DNA from: Sipunculus nudus
Lineage: Eukaryota > Annelida > Sipuncula > Golfingiida > Sipunculidae
Length of the DNA: 64,000 nt
Reading direction: 5' to 3'
Assembly: GCA_026874595.1 (NCBI GenBank)
Contig: CM049306.1
Span: forward strand, 63,560,019 to 63,624,018
Position 1 is the stretch's first letter. The number at the start of each line of letters is the position of its first letter. A program made the position numbers and the translations under genes. The notes beneath the pieces are model-generated. The model was given only the letters and a program-made list of their open reading frames with translations. It did not search any database and was not told the DNA's origin. Shown piece by piece: positions 1-12,177 of this stretch.

Positions 1-480
1 TTTCGAAGAGGTCGCGAAAAATTTGCAGATGTTTCTCCCAGGTGTCGCTGTACACGATGAGGTCATCAATATATGCGTCGCAGCCCTGAATGTCCTTGAC
101 AACCATATGGATAAGGTGCTGGAACGTGGCTGGCGAGTTCTTCATGCCAAAAGGCATAACTTTATACTGGTACAGTCCTTGCGGCGTCACAAATGCGGAC
201 ACTTCTTTCGCTCGTTCTGTCAGCGGAACTTGCCAGAATCCTTTGAGCAAGTCAAACTTGGAAACATATTTGGAGCTACCGATTCTATCAATAAAATCAT
301 CGAACCTCGGAATCGGGAACGTGTCAGTCTTGGTGAAAGAGTTCTGTTTTCGATAATGTGTGCACATACGGTTACTTCCATCACGTTTTGGCACAAGAAT
401 ACATGATGAACTCCAGTTACTGTTACTAGGTTCAATAAAATCATTGTCCAGCAAATATTGAACCTCATATTGTAGATACA
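1..480 (-). pseudogene. Reverse transcriptase domain fragment of the LTR element
   Basis: The antisense of this stretch encodes the fingers and palm of a Ty3/Gypsy RT. Visible blocks are VPKRDGSNRMC, FDLLKGFWQVPLT, MPFGMKNSPATFQ and the catalytic box YIDD followed by LIVYSDTW. The frame is open over the segment, so RT is the best-preserved part of this pol. The thumb and RNase H would lie before position 1. Open frames on the plus strand here are antisense shadows. Confidence 0.9.
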
Positions 481-859
481 TTTGCTTTTCTAGATTCTGT
501 CTATAAGGATGCTGCTTGAGTGCGCTTGCCTCGCCAACATCGACGTCATGGCACAATATGTTAGTTCGCGTTGGAATGTCACTAAACAAATGTTCATAAT
601 TCTGTAGCAGGTTCTTGAGGTCTTGTTGTTGTTGTGTGGTAAGATGTGAAAGTTTGGCATCCAGGTTGATAAGCACGTCTGAGTTTTTTAGTGGTACCGC
701 TTCACACTGAATGTCTACATCACACTTACAATAAGTCTCAACTTTAACTGGGTCAGGGTCAGTTTTTACACAATTAACAGCAGTAACATTATGTACTGCA
801 TCTGATGTGTTTTTTCTGTCATAATATGGTTTCAACATGTTAACATGGCACAGTTGTTT

Positions 860-1900
860 TTTCTTACGTCTATCTTATGTTAACAGTATGTAATTTAAAT
901 CACTGACTTTCTTGTCAACAATGTAAGGACTAAAATTCCTAGCTTGCAGAGGTCTGCCAGGGAAAGGTAGTAAGGCAAGGACCTTTTCGCCAGGCTCAAA
1001 CGTCCTACTTACAGTGTGCATGTCATACTTTGTTTTCATTTTACTTTGTACAGATTTTAGATTAGACTTTGCAATCTCACATGCACTGCGTAGTTTAGTG
1101 CGAAATTCTGAGACATACTGCAATAAACTAAAAGAATCAGGATTTTCACACAAGAGTTTTTCTTTAAGCAGTTTTAATGGACCGTGAACTGAGTATCCAA
1201 AAACTAGTTCAAAGGACTGAAACCCAAGAACTCTTAAAAAGATTCTCTGACAGCAAACAGTAATAGGTGGATTCCTTCATCCCAGTCTTTCTATGTGTCA
1301 AAATATATGTCTAAATCATGTTTTTTAATGTCTGGTGAAAACGCTCGAGGGCACCCTGACTCTCAGGATGGCGAAAAGCTGTACTGTTTTATACCTAGCT
1401 CAAGCATAACTTGCAGGAACAAGCCAGACATAAAATTGGACCCTTGGTCAGACTGGACGGATTTTGGTAATCCAAAATTTGTAAAAAAAACTTGGGCAGA
1501 GCCTTGACAACACTTTTGGCATTAATTTTGCGCAATGGTATTGCCTCAGGGAACCTGGTAGATGCGCACATAATTGTCAGGAAGTATTTATGTCCAGATT
1601 TTGTTTTGGGCCGTGGTCAAAGACAATCAACAATAATCCCACTAAATGGTTCCTCGAAAGTGGGGTTATAGGAGGATTCTGATTGGGCTTGCCTACCATC
1701 TGGCATGTATGGCATGATTTCCAATATTGTTCAACATCTGCCCTGCGGTTAGGACAATAGAAGTGTGTACTAACTTTCTGATAAGTTTTATGTATACCTT
1801 AATGGCCAGATAAACGAGCCTCATGTGCCATGCTTAGAATTTCACTGCGATTACTTCTGGGCATCACTATTTGATGTTTGATGGCCCACTCATCATCAAC
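860..1900 (-). pseudogene. Integrase of the LTR element, broken
   Basis: The N-terminal zinc domain shows HEARLSGH, a TAA stop where the family has Leu, then GIHKTYQ and a later SCHTCQ, giving the H-H-C-C ligands at about 1690-1835. The catalytic D-D-E residues are visible as VDC near 1635, SDQGSNF near 1455 and HPESQGALERFHQTLK near 1345. Small indels separate them, including one in a T-run near 1485. The C-terminal domain (about 900-1000) has FEPGEKVLALLPFPGRPLQA and is followed by CHVNMLKPYY, the usual linker into RT in this group. This continuity is the main evidence that integrase precedes RT in one element. Confidence 0.85.
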
Positions 1901-2130
1901 GCATACATCAGGTTGTCGCCATTTACGCATAAGCACTCCATTTTAACATAGAAACAAACTGGGTTCTGTGGCAGTTCATCTTTAGAAACTGCCCTGTGAA
2001 ACAAACATGAAATATTAGGGTCCTTATGCTGTTCCGTGGTAAGTTCTGACCTTGAAAATGCTGCATCCTGTACGAGCGAGTCGTTAGACGCGTCACTAGT
2101 GAATCCCAGAGTGTTATTATGTGGACCATA

Positions 2131-2529
2131 AAACTGTGTTTCAATTCATCCGTAAATCTCGTACGTCTCGTACGCAAAAAATCGGATCCCTCTTTTTAAG
2201 ATGAACTGTTTCCATATGTACGTTTTAACGTGCTCCGCATGCGTGTCCGCAAAAACGGACAGCATCGAAACGGATCGGTGAGCGATTCATCCGTTTTGCG
2301 GATGGCAAAAATGCCTACATTTCCAAACAGTGCCCCGGCGCCAGGTGTGATGAGACATATTGACCTTCTTCCTGCCTGTCGTCCTTGCAGTTTCAGAAGA
2401 GGCACGTGAAAGGGTATCCGCAAGAAAAACGTACGCACCTATGGAAACAGTTTTGACGGACTGCGCACTACGGAGCGTACGTACGTCTTTTGCGGATACG
2501 ATTTTTACGGATACATGGAAACACAGCTT
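2131..2529. mobile_element. TA-flanked MITE inserted in the LTR retrotransposon
   Basis: A 399-bp segment interrupts the pol frame between protease and integrase. Its ends form imperfect terminal inverted repeats (left AAACTGTGTTTC, right GAAACACAGCTT), continuing inward as TCCGTAAA and CGCAAAA-like blocks. Both sides carry TA (2129-2130 and 2530-2531), as expected for Tc1/mariner-type target duplication. Nested inverted motifs CTGTTTCCAT near 2205 and ATGGAAACAG near 2440 lie inside. No transposase is encoded. CpG and CGTACG motifs are much denser than in the flanks. Confidence 0.62.
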
Positions 2530-3045
2530 TATCCTCATGTGTGTTTCCTTGGCCATAAATCTAGTTACAGCACATGAAGGATACAAACCAGAAATTTCCT
2601 GATATTCAGGATGAGTGTCCTGATCGAGTGACGGCTTTTCTGTCATTATTGGTACAGGTTGTACTTTGTAACCTGCAACATCATTGCCTAGTAGCAACTG
2701 TATTCCCTTAAAGGGTAAAGTAGTTCTTATGCCCAAAGTAATATTCCCAGAAACCAAATCTCACTTTAAATGTATACTATGAAGCGGAACTGAAGTGTGT
2801 TTGTCTGAAAACACACCATGAACAAGTGCATGTGCACCAGTAAAAGACATATTAGAAAATGGCAAAGTGTTTACTAACATGAGAGACTGGCCTGAACCAG
2901 TGTCCCTCAAAATTCTAATTGGGGTAGAATCTGAAAAATCATTAGAAAGTGATACAAAACCATCATGTATGAATGGCTCAAATAACTCCATTTCGGAGTC
3001 AGGAGAGGAATCAAGTATAGTCCATGGGCTAGTAGGGGTCACCGT

Positions 3046-5540
3046 TCACCCCCTCTGGGATTTTATGACATATTTTTAGATCCCCATGTATGTCCAATTA
3101 ATGAAATAAGATGTTATATTTTGCGATACACTACCCTTTTAGACCATTTAAAGACATGCGCGTCTTTACGCGCGGCACCCGCGGACAGGTAGCCTTGATA
3201 AGGGGGTCGGGGTATGTAAACGCTTATAGCTGGCTTAATATTTGACATATTCACTTCAAATAAACTGCATTGTGTTTGCAAAAAGTACAGTTAAGTCAAT
3301 GACACTAGTAATCATATCAATGTATTATGCATTTTTGTTGATTAAGCAATTAATTACTTTATATATGAAATATTCAAAAAGAAAATTGAATTTAACAGCT
3401 TTTTCTTTAATTTTCCCAACAGTAGTTTATTTTCGAGATGATGTTGCATTTCCGAATTTCTAGTGCATTAATACATTAGTTCCTGACATTCTTACAAGTT
3501 CTGTTCATAAAATTAGGAATATTTGACCATACACACCTGCAATGAATGACCAATTGTTAATTCCATTTTATGGTATCCCTTGTTTATAAGAAGGATGTGG
3601 TGATCCATGTTCCATGTATTTGCAAACAGTCGGAAAAAGTCACTGATATATATAATCATTAGATTTTTCTGTCTGTTCTTGGTGTTGAGCAATTAATTAT
3701 GATATTAATAAAACATCCTGAAGAAATTTCACAGATTTTTAATCAAACTTTTCCCTGTTGATGATTTTACAAGACTTGACATTTCTGAAGTCTAGTTTAT
3801 GAATATATTAGCCCTTGTCAATCCTGAAAACATAAAAAAAATAAATAAAATTATGTAGCCATCAATGAATGTCAAAGTGTTATTCTGTATTTAATTACTT
3901 TAGGATACCTGGAAAGTCTAGGCCCAGTGCACCAGGCCCATAAAGTAAGTACTAAGGAAAGTGTCCACCTTAATTTTTAGGCAGGTTTCAATTACCATGC
4001 ATAATTATCAATCTAGCTTCTACTGCTTTATTGTTTTATTTTATTTTTATTTTTATTTTCGTTGACGTTATCTTGTCCGTTTTTATAGTTATTTTTTTAT
4101 TAATGTCGTTGTTATTACATACATAGACATTTAACTTTTAATTTATAAGAATGAGTAAATATATCTCTTAGATTATGTGGGGAAGTAAGTTTGTTTCTTT
4201 TCTGTAATGCATATATCAACCGTGGACTGAATGTTTTCTTGTGACCATCTCTTGTCATGGTGTCCTAAGCTTTATTTTTCTGTGGATAAATAAGGTTGTA
4301 AAAGTTCAATACCTTGTAAATCCTTTCTGTGATATTGTGTCAAGCTTTGGCAAATTTCAAAATAGGGTAATGTACATTGTGTTATACCTAATATTGGCGT
4401 CTGTACTTATTGCACATTGTCTGTTCTTTTACTTTTTTAAGTATTAATTCGTATAAAGTGTATATAAATAGCACTGAAAATAACACACATACCTCTGCCA
4501 ATAACAAGGATCACCAGTGATGGATCCTGGTCAAACTTTGATGTGTGGTCCGTGAATCAAGGAACTATATTTAATTTTAGCTGAGAGTAATGGTTCACGT
4601 TTCACCAACTAGATGCTTGCATCACAGGTGAGCTCAGATTACCAGAACAAAAGTGGCTTAAATAAGTCACAACCATATTCAGAAATTTGCACGTCTCTCG
4701 TAGTACTTAGTACTTGACTGACGATGGTCTCTTCCCCTACTAGAACAAAAATATTATCTCTTAATAACCACATGTGAACAAATGTCATTCAAGTAAAATA
4801 TGGTGATTCTCCAATCATAAATACATTTAATATCATGGAAGACATGGACCACTGTGACACCTCGATTCTGGTACATGGACCGAGCTGAGACCTAATGCAG
4901 CATTAGAGCTGCCAGTATTACAAAGTAGAAAGCCTATCTTAATATTCAGGAAAAGTTCAATTCCCATAAAAAAATAAACCTTACTGAATGTCTAAGCGTG
5001 TTTGCATTGAAAAGAATGTCCTGACCTGTTGGTAACATTTTACTGATTAGCAAAAGAGTGACCATATATATATTATTTAAGAAATTTTATCAGCATTGAA
5101 TATCATTTTGAATGAACAATTGTAATGATACCTCAGGAGAGGATCTAAAAATAAAAGATTGAATACTCCCCAGAAGCAATTGTGTCCGACCTCTCCCGGA
5201 GAAATAAGGGGTCCATTTTTTATTCACTTGACGAAAAAACAAAACATGGTCGTTGAATTTTTATAATTCCAGAAGTTAGGACAGAAATCTTATTGATCCT
5301 TCATAAAACACGTACTTTGAGGACTTGCATAGATAAGCGGGTGTACATGATTATAATTGAGTGAAATGAATGGTTGTCATGCTTACGCTTATTTGTACTT
5401 TTAAGGATAAGGATATTTTACCAAATTGTTAGCAGGCATTTATGACAACTCCGCCTTCATGTTGAATCCTTCTGAGGTTATAGGCCTTAAAGTCTGTCTT
5501 GAGTATAAACGCGAATGACTGATTTTTCTTAATCTATCTC
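3046..5540. other. AT-rich non-coding stretch, no recognised feature
   Basis: No open frame with a recognisable product, no long tandem repeat and no terminal motif of the repeat families was found. The first few hundred bases may include undetected gag or leader remnants of the LTR element. The segment lies between the pol half and the gag half of that element, so it is probably part of the later insertion that separates them. Confidence 0.5.
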
Positions 5541-6765
5541 TGAACTAGACATTTCTTGGCACCGCTGGTGCCATAGTATCGCCAGACAAATGAGGTTTTG
5601 TGGTATTTTGTTGATATAATGTGATGTATTTGTATTTTAGCAATGAATGTGAGAAACATTTGTACAAAATATAGGAATATTTTTGATTGGGAAGGACAAT
5701 TGACCAAAGGGTTTTTGACTTATAATGCTCACAGTGCTGTCAAGTGGCCCTTTTTAAGATATTCATGATTTTATGTTTTTCACCAAATATGGGAATATTC
5801 AAGGTCAAGGTCACTCTCATAGTCACGGTCATGAACCCAAATCAATAAACTGCATTCCAAAATATCTATCATTTGAAAAAAAAATTAAATTAAAAAAAAA
5901 TAATTTAAATTAAATTAAATTTTAAAATTAAATTTAAAATTAAATATACCTCATTCCATAAACCATATCTATATACATGCATAACATGAGAGAAATCTGT
6001 CCATTACTGTTTGACTTATAATGCTCACAGTATATACTGTCAAGTGGCAATGATGGGGTATTCAAAGGCGCAAAAAAGAAGAAAAGGACAACAGGTGGCG
6101 CCACCTATCTTCTGCAAAAGACAAAACTATCCAAGATCTTCCGTCAACTTGATTTTTGGACCAATCCATGCATCCCTTTTTAAGATATTCATGATTTTAT
6201 GTGATTTTCACCATATATGGTAATATTCAAGGTCAAAGCCACTCTCAAAGGAAAGGTCATGACCCCAATTTTAATATACATCATCCCATAACCCATACCT
6301 ATGTACATGCGTAATATTAAAGAAATCTGTCAATCAGTTTTTGACTTGTGATGCTAAAAGTACTGTCAAGTGGCAATGATGGGGGTATTAAACGGCACAA
6401 AAACAAGAAAAGAATACTAGGTGGCACCACCAGTTTCCGGTACATGACATCACTATCCAAGATCTTTGTCCAACTTGATTTTTGGATAAATCCATGAAAG
6501 ATTTCTTGAGATATTTAAGAATTTGTGTGATTTTCCCCAAAAATGGATCTATTCAAGGTCAAGGTCACTCTCCTAGTTGAGGTCATGACCCCATTTTAAA
6601 TAGGCTTCGTCCTCTCACCTATATCTATAAATGTGTCAAGTTTGAAAAAGATCCTTGAAATATTTTTTGAGTTAGTGTGTCCAAAAGAAATCTCGGCGGC
6701 GGCGGCGGCGGCGCAACCGTGCCTAAACCATAGTATCTCCAGACTATGTCTGGCGATACAATGAT
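5541..6765 (+). mobile_element. Family E non-autonomous element, full length
   Basis: The 5' end reads AACTAGACATTTCTTGGC and continues into a small stem-loop (GGCACC-GCT-GGTGCC), then GTATCGCCAGAC at 5576-5587. The 3' end is a hairpin at 6733-6759 (GTATCTCCAGAC, loop TAT, GTCTGGCGATAC). Its right arm is the exact reverse complement of the 5' motif. The core repeats about three times a roughly 300-400-bp unit containing TTCAAGGTCAAGGTCA, and includes a short GGC-rich CGGCGG run near 6694. There is no coding capacity. A second, 5'-truncated copy ends at 28915. Confidence 0.65.
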
Positions 6766-6989
6766 ATGATATGCATGGTCTTCCGTTTTATAATTTCAGA
6801 AGTAAGCACTGAATTTGAAGAATGCCTATTCATAAATAACAAATCATTGAAGATTTAAATGCATAGGAACTAGAGGATGAATCCTCTCGAATTTTCATGG
6901 GGGATATATAAATATATATAAAACCCCTTTCTTTTGAAAAGGTGCCATAAACAGTTGAAATCAAATGCCAATTTTATATGTCTACAACA

Positions 6990-9157
6990 CCATTTTACAG
7001 AGGCTGAGTTGTACCGAAATAAAATAGAATATATATTAAAAAAATATATACTAGACCTGGATGCAGACGTCAGAGATAAAATTATAAATTATACAAGGAG
7101 AAAACTAGAGATGGGCAAGTTTAACTTTATCAACTGAAATATAGGAACCAGTAATATAAATTTTGATTATTTACATAGTCTTGTGACAGCTGTTACAGCC
7201 ACGTGTCTTAATGTCATTGGTGAAACATATTGACATCTTTATTCAGTACTTGTCTGAGTAAAATTTAAAAATGTTGACATATTTATTTTTTTTTAAATTT
7301 TGAAAAAAATATAAATTAACAAGCTGAAACACTTGGAAACGACCTGGAAATTTATATTAATATTATCAACTGCATCTTTGTCAATCATTAAATTTCCTTC
7401 ATATAATCCCTAATAGAATTGAACAATATGATTTAATTATTTTTTCATTATTAAAATTGAAAAGAAAAATACCAAAGGTGACTCAATGGTGTTATTTGGA
7501 ATACATTTTCATCCATCCATACAAAATCCATAAAACATCAGTAATTGCAAGGCAATTCCCTGTTACTCATCAACTATCAAATTCCTTTTCTATTGATTTT
7601 TTAATGTTGTTATTATAGACCTATATAAATGTATTTATTTATTGTTTATTGTTATGCTGTTCGTCTAAACAACTAATAAATGAGTTGGGTTGGACACCTG
7701 AATCAACAGAGGCCAGCAATAAGCTATGGCCGGTATATGCCCCGCCTCAAGCGTGCATAATTGGCCTGAGAGGTCAACTAGAGGACTGGGTAGAGCCTAG
7801 GGTCTGACATGGTCTCATAAAAACTATAATAAAAGCTACAGTTTTTGGCCGATTTTTTCAACTTTCAAAACTAACAAGCTGAAATCCTTATTTCTGCATG
7901 ATATGAAAATTATATCAACAGTGCTTACAGAAAACAAACATGCCATGGTCAAAGTAAGGCAAAATTTAATGTACCGATTTTATATTTATGGTAATAACTT
8001 GTAAAAGTTGAAAAATTCAGAACCAATTTTTGGTATACAATTGAATCTTGATTAAATAATTTTTTATCCAGGACAAATAAATCTCTAACTTCAGCAATTC
8101 TCATGTTAAGGGAGTAAAATTTATTTCTTGATTTTTTACAAAGTGCATTTTGTTTAGGCCCATAGCTTAAATCAAGTTTTGCAATACTGACATCATTTCT
8201 GGCATGTGCATAGAGTACGAATAGAAGAACATGTATATTATATATGATTAAAGTCAGATCACTGGTTTTGATATAAGGCAGTCTTGAAGTGTAACAATGG
8301 GTTTTTAATTGAAAACTTAAGTTTTTTCTTAATATCTCAAAGGAATGAAGTTCTAGTGACCAAACTTTTGGTATGGTAGAGGGTCTGGGGGACATCTAAC
8401 TGTATGCCAAACTTTGGGAGCTGAGAGCTGGCCTGGGAACTTGGGGAGCTGGGCTCTAGCAAACTGCATAACACTTGCTTGATCTAAACAATACTTTACC
8501 TGGTGCTTTACATGGAATGCTTATGGTAATATGCTGTGAAAATTAAATCCACAGCAGTTACAGGAAAAAAATGTGCCATGGTCAAATCTTGGCAAAATTT
8601 AAGGTACTGATTTTATATTTATGCTAAAAACTTACAAAATTTGAAAAATTCAGATCTAATTTTAGGTACACAATTGAATCGTGATTAAATAAAGTTATAA
8701 ACCTGAAAAAAAAGTTTCTAGCTTCAGCAATTCTCAAGTTAGGGGAGTAAATATATTTCCTGAATTTTTACAAAGTGCATTATGCTCGGGCCCATTACTT
8801 CAAGAATTTAAAAAATATTGAACTAATTTCTGGTATGTACATAGGAAATATATAGAGGAATTAATATATTAAAAATGATCAATATCAGGTGAGTGGTTTT
8901 GACATTAGGCAGTCTTGCAGTGTAACAATGGGTTTTTAATGGAAAACGGAGGTTTTTCCTTAATAATTCGAAGGAACGAAGTTCTAGTGACCCAAGTGGT
9001 ATAGTAGGAGATTTTGGGGCCATCTATAGGTATGCCGAATTCAGATTCGTAGGTCAAACGGTTTTAAAACGTGCCAGTTTAACGGACGGACGGATGGACA
9101 GCCGACGGACAAAGGACCACGACTATAGCTCAGATGACTAGTCAGCTGAGCTAAAAA
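6990..9157 (+). mobile_element. Family A element, 5'-truncated
   Basis: This shares the AT-rich 5' half with the copies at 48220 and 57332, and has two copies of the roughly 650-bp core unit (about 7870-8400 and 8530-9060). It ends with the GGAC/GACG microsatellite and the terminal hairpin near 9125-9153, where the loop bases are lost (TGACTAGTCA), followed by GCTAAAAAG. An antisense frame of 148 codons is open across 7949-8395; see findings. Confidence 0.7.
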
Positions 9158-9272
9158 GTGTTCACTCTGATCCATCAATATACATTAAGAAAAGAATCTG
9201 TGATTTGTTTACAATTTGAACTACCAAGTAAGTTTCCTTCAAGTACCAAGTACGTAAATCTGAAGTACTATG

Positions 9273-10031
9273 CTATGCATAGATTTTTAAAACAAAACCA
9301 GGTTTGCTCTTCGGTTTATTTGCAAGTTTCCAGCAGTCAGATATAAGATGACCTTCCTTTTTGCATTTATTAAAGACTTTCTTTGAAAATGACTGGTCTT
9401 TGTTGGACTCAGACACAGTGGACTGAGGTGCAGCAATGGACTTTGCTGAACTATCAGGACTACTAGTACTAGGTGACTGCGCTTTAAACTTCTTTTGACC
9501 ATACTGATTTACCTTCTTGTTTGTGAATGACTGATTTGATTTGCCAGTAAAGGACATTTTGTGTGTTAATGAATAATCATCAGCTAATTGAGCAGCAATG
9601 TCAAGTGTTTCAGGACTTTTCTCATCAATAAAAGTTCTAACATCTGCGTTAATGCAGCGCTTAAATTCTTCAAGCAAAATCAACTGGCTCAAATAATCTT
9701 TCATTACTACGCCAGCGATCAAATAACTGCTCTTTTTAACATGTTTTAATCTTTCATGTTCTTCCCTCTCTTCTCTTCGTTTTTCTAATTCTAATTGTTT
9801 TAATGCTAGTATATGTTGCATTTCTAACTTTTTTATATTCTAACTGCATAGCAAGGCTGTCATTTATTTATTTTCCACTTCACTCTCTTCAATTAAACCT
9901 TTGCTAACCAGATCTCGCATGATTTAGCAATGATATCAGGCTTTCTCAAAGTTTTTTTCACACCTAGCCCTAAGTGTTGTCCCAAAGGTCGGGACTTTTA
10001 ACAAATGTCTCAGGTTTGAAATCTGCCATGT
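9273..10031 (-). pseudogene. Gag of the LTR retrotransposon, degenerate
   Basis: The longest open piece (9273-9821) has a charged coiled-coil-like stretch (LELEKRREEREEHERLKH), the gag motif SQLILLEEFKRCI followed by DIAAQLADDYSLTHK, and a C-terminal CCHC knuckle. That knuckle is damaged: CKKEGHLISDC lacks its first cysteine, replaced by Phe. Further upstream a start MADFKPETFVKSPDLW is visible near 10029, followed by a frameshift, which fits the usual start of this gag group. The LTR and primer-binding site lie just beyond. The matching pol is probably the one at 1-3045. Confidence 0.75.
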
Positions 10032-10173
10032 GAAGATGTTAAAACAATAAACAAAAAACCACTGTGATAAATCCTTTAAACAATGTATTGTAAACAATAT
10101 GTAATCTTGTAAACAATGTATTGTAAACAATGCCTCTAGGTCAAGGCCTAATAAATTTCCAAAACAATTAAAC

Positions 10174-10192
10174 TTCCCGGACAGCCCCCAAT
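10174..10192 (-). promoter_or_regulatory. Primer-binding site, tRNA-Pro-like
   Basis: On the minus strand, four bases after the LTR end (AACA then TAAA), the sequence is TTGGGGGCTGTCCGGGAA. It resembles the tRNA-Pro primer site used by several retroelements, with one base missing in the middle. Its position between LTR and gag supports its identity. Confidence 0.6.
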
Positions 10193-10196
10193 TTTA

Positions 10197-11039
10197 TGTT
10201 ACCGAACCTAATAACAACAGATCACGTAGTCGTGACGAGCATAAATTTTGTTACGGAGATAAATAAAATCAGATTCTGTAACACTAGGCAGCGTGAAATG
10301 TCTAGGGGAATGAATAAAGAAGTCAGTGTTTTTTTTTTTGTTAACAAATAATTCTCAATTATTTTTAAAACAAACATCACATTACAATACACTAAATCAA
10401 TACAATTGCACAGTATTACAACAGTATAACAGTAATTAAATACAATTACACAGTATAATAAATAAAGTGTACAGTACCTGGATACCACCACTATCACAGC
10501 GACAACAAGTCCTTTAAAACGTATAATCCAGATGAACAGTTCACATAAATCTTCTCAGAGAATAATAGTCACAAAATCAATCTGTTGTAATCCAAAAGTG
10601 AAGTTCTTGTATTAATCCCGAATGCAACCTGGAGACAGGCCGCGCTAAATCTGCATTGAGTTCGTAGAATATCTGACACAACTGCAACTATCGGATGGGT
10701 CCAAAACTGACTCGCTCTCTTCCGTGTCCGCTTGAATATTTCTCTCTCCCCCTAAATTATAGCTTCTCACCCTAAAGCCTAGAAACTTCTATTTCAGGAA
10801 CAATCTAAAGAACCCAACAATACATAATACACACGCGCCAAAAGGAACAATACATGAAATGCGCTCATAGAGCGCGGCCAGAATAGCATAATCGTTGTGT
10901 TTCTACACGTCAGAGTTTAACCAATGCGGATTACACCGAGCCTGCAACACCCGGCCAGGCGAGGTTGCTACAGCAACGAGCCACGCCCGCGCCACCACGA
11001 ATAAAGTGTCAACAACACATGTAACAGACATCTGTAACA
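10197..11039 (-). repeat. 5' LTR of the Gmr1-like element
   Basis: The segment is bounded by TGTTAC at 10197-10202 and GTAACA at 11034-11039, a perfect 6-bp terminal inverted repeat with TG...CA ends. The primer-binding site and gag lie on the inner side, and tandem repeat family C abuts the outer side. A TATA-like TATAATTTAG occurs near 10750-10765 on the minus strand. A second GTAACA at 11021-11026 is an alternative outer end. It has more CpG than the surrounding repeats. A target duplication cannot be checked because the 3' LTR is outside the window. Confidence 0.62.
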
Positions 11040-11559
11040 GCATACAATTTGTACCCAGCTTACATTTAGAGTGCTCATATGACACTTTTTCTCTGCAGGT
11101 TACAAAATATCGGTCACAGTGAACCAATTTCATTTTCCAAGGACATATGCCTGGGACCTCCCTGATTTTTGTTAGAATAGTCTAGGCCTAATGGATACAA
11201 TTTGTGCCCCGTCTGTATGGGTGCTCAAAATCAAGTTGAAAATTATAGGTTACCATGACTAAATTTCAGGTTTCCAAGGAGATATGCCTAGAATTCCCAG
11301 GATATTGTGTTAGAAGATTCTAGGCCTAACGGATACAATTTGTGTCCCGTCTGACTGTCTGAATGTTTTATATGACATCTTTTCCTATAGGTAGCAAAAT
11401 ATAAGTTATAGTGACCTTATTTCAGTTTTCCGAGGACATTTACCAAGGACATCTCAGAATGTTACATTAGAAGATTCTAGGCCTTACAGATACAATGTGT
11501 GCCCTGTCTGATTTCTGGGTGCTAAAAATCCTGTTTTCGGCCTGCAGGTCACAATTTAT

Positions 11560-11574
11560 AGGTCACCATGACCT
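11560..11574. promoter_or_regulatory. Perfect inverted AGGTCA palindrome, spacer 3
   Basis: AGGTCACCATGACCT matches the estrogen-response-element consensus AGGTCAnnnTGACCT exactly. It lies in one unit of the family C array. Function is not demonstrated. Confidence 0.5.
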
Positions 11575-12006
11575 AATTTCAGGTTTCCAAGGAGAATTGC
11601 CAAAAACCTCCCAGGATATTGTGTAAGAAGATTCTAGGCCTAATGGATACAATTCTGGGTGCTCAAAACCATTTTTCAGCCGATAGGTCTCAGAATATAT
11701 GTCACCATGACCTAATTTCATGTTTCCAAGTAGATTTGCCTAGAACCTCCCAGGATGTTGCGTTAGAAGATTCTAGGCCTCATGGATATACTTTGTGCCC
11801 CGTCTGACTGACTGGGTGCTTATATGACATCTTTTCCTGTCGGTCCCAAAATATAAAACCTAATTTCAGTTTTCCAGGGACATTTGCCAAGGACATCTCA
11901 GAATGTTCCATTAGAAGATTCTAGGCCTAACAAATACAATGTGTGTGCCCTGCCGGACTTTCTTGGTGCTCATAATTCTGTTTTCGGCCTATATGTCACA
12001 AAAGGT

Positions 12007-12021
12007 AGGTCAACATGACCT
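12007..12021. promoter_or_regulatory. Perfect inverted AGGTCA palindrome, spacer 3
   Basis: AGGTCAACATGACCT matches the same consensus with a different spacer, in another unit of the array. Confidence 0.5.
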
Positions 12022-12162
12022 GATTTTAGGTTTCCAAGGGGATTTGCTTAGAATCTCGAAGGATATTGTGTTAGAAGATTCTAGGCCTAACATATACAAT
12101 TTGTCCCCATCTGACATTCAGGGTGTTTATAAAACATCTTTTTCCTATAGGTCACAGATTAT

Positions 12163-12177
12163 AGGTCACAGTGACCT
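12163..12177. promoter_or_regulatory. Perfect inverted AGGTCA palindrome, spacer 3
   Basis: AGGTCACAGTGACCT, with spacer CAG, is the same as the classic vertebrate vitellogenin-type ERE sequence. It lies one unit after the site at 12007. Confidence 0.5.

Larger units (their letters stand above)
1..3045 (-). pseudogene. Degenerate pol of a Gmr1-like Ty3/Gypsy LTR retrotransposon (PR-IN-RT order)
   Basis: Read on the minus strand from 3045 down to 1, the order is aspartic protease, integrase, then reverse transcriptase. The protease, near 2884-2915, has the active-site triad in LRDTGSGQS and later the family motif LLGNDVAG. The integrase follows with its zinc-binding HHCC domain (about 1690-1900), catalytic core and C-terminal GPY/F-like domain. 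The RT (about 1-480) has FDLLKG, MPFGMKNSPATFQ and YIDDLIVYSD and runs off the window. Ordinary Ty3/Gypsy pol is PR-RT-RNaseH-IN; integrase before RT is the Gmr1-type arrangement. Several in-frame stops (TGA at 2761-2763, TAA inside the HHCC domain), frameshifts and a 399-bp MITE insertion make it non-functional. Confidence 0.88.

Noticed and set aside
23-468. Open frames of 82-127 codons on both strands
   Set aside because: They overlap the antisense RT frame of the LTR element, which explains the sequence; the others are shadows.
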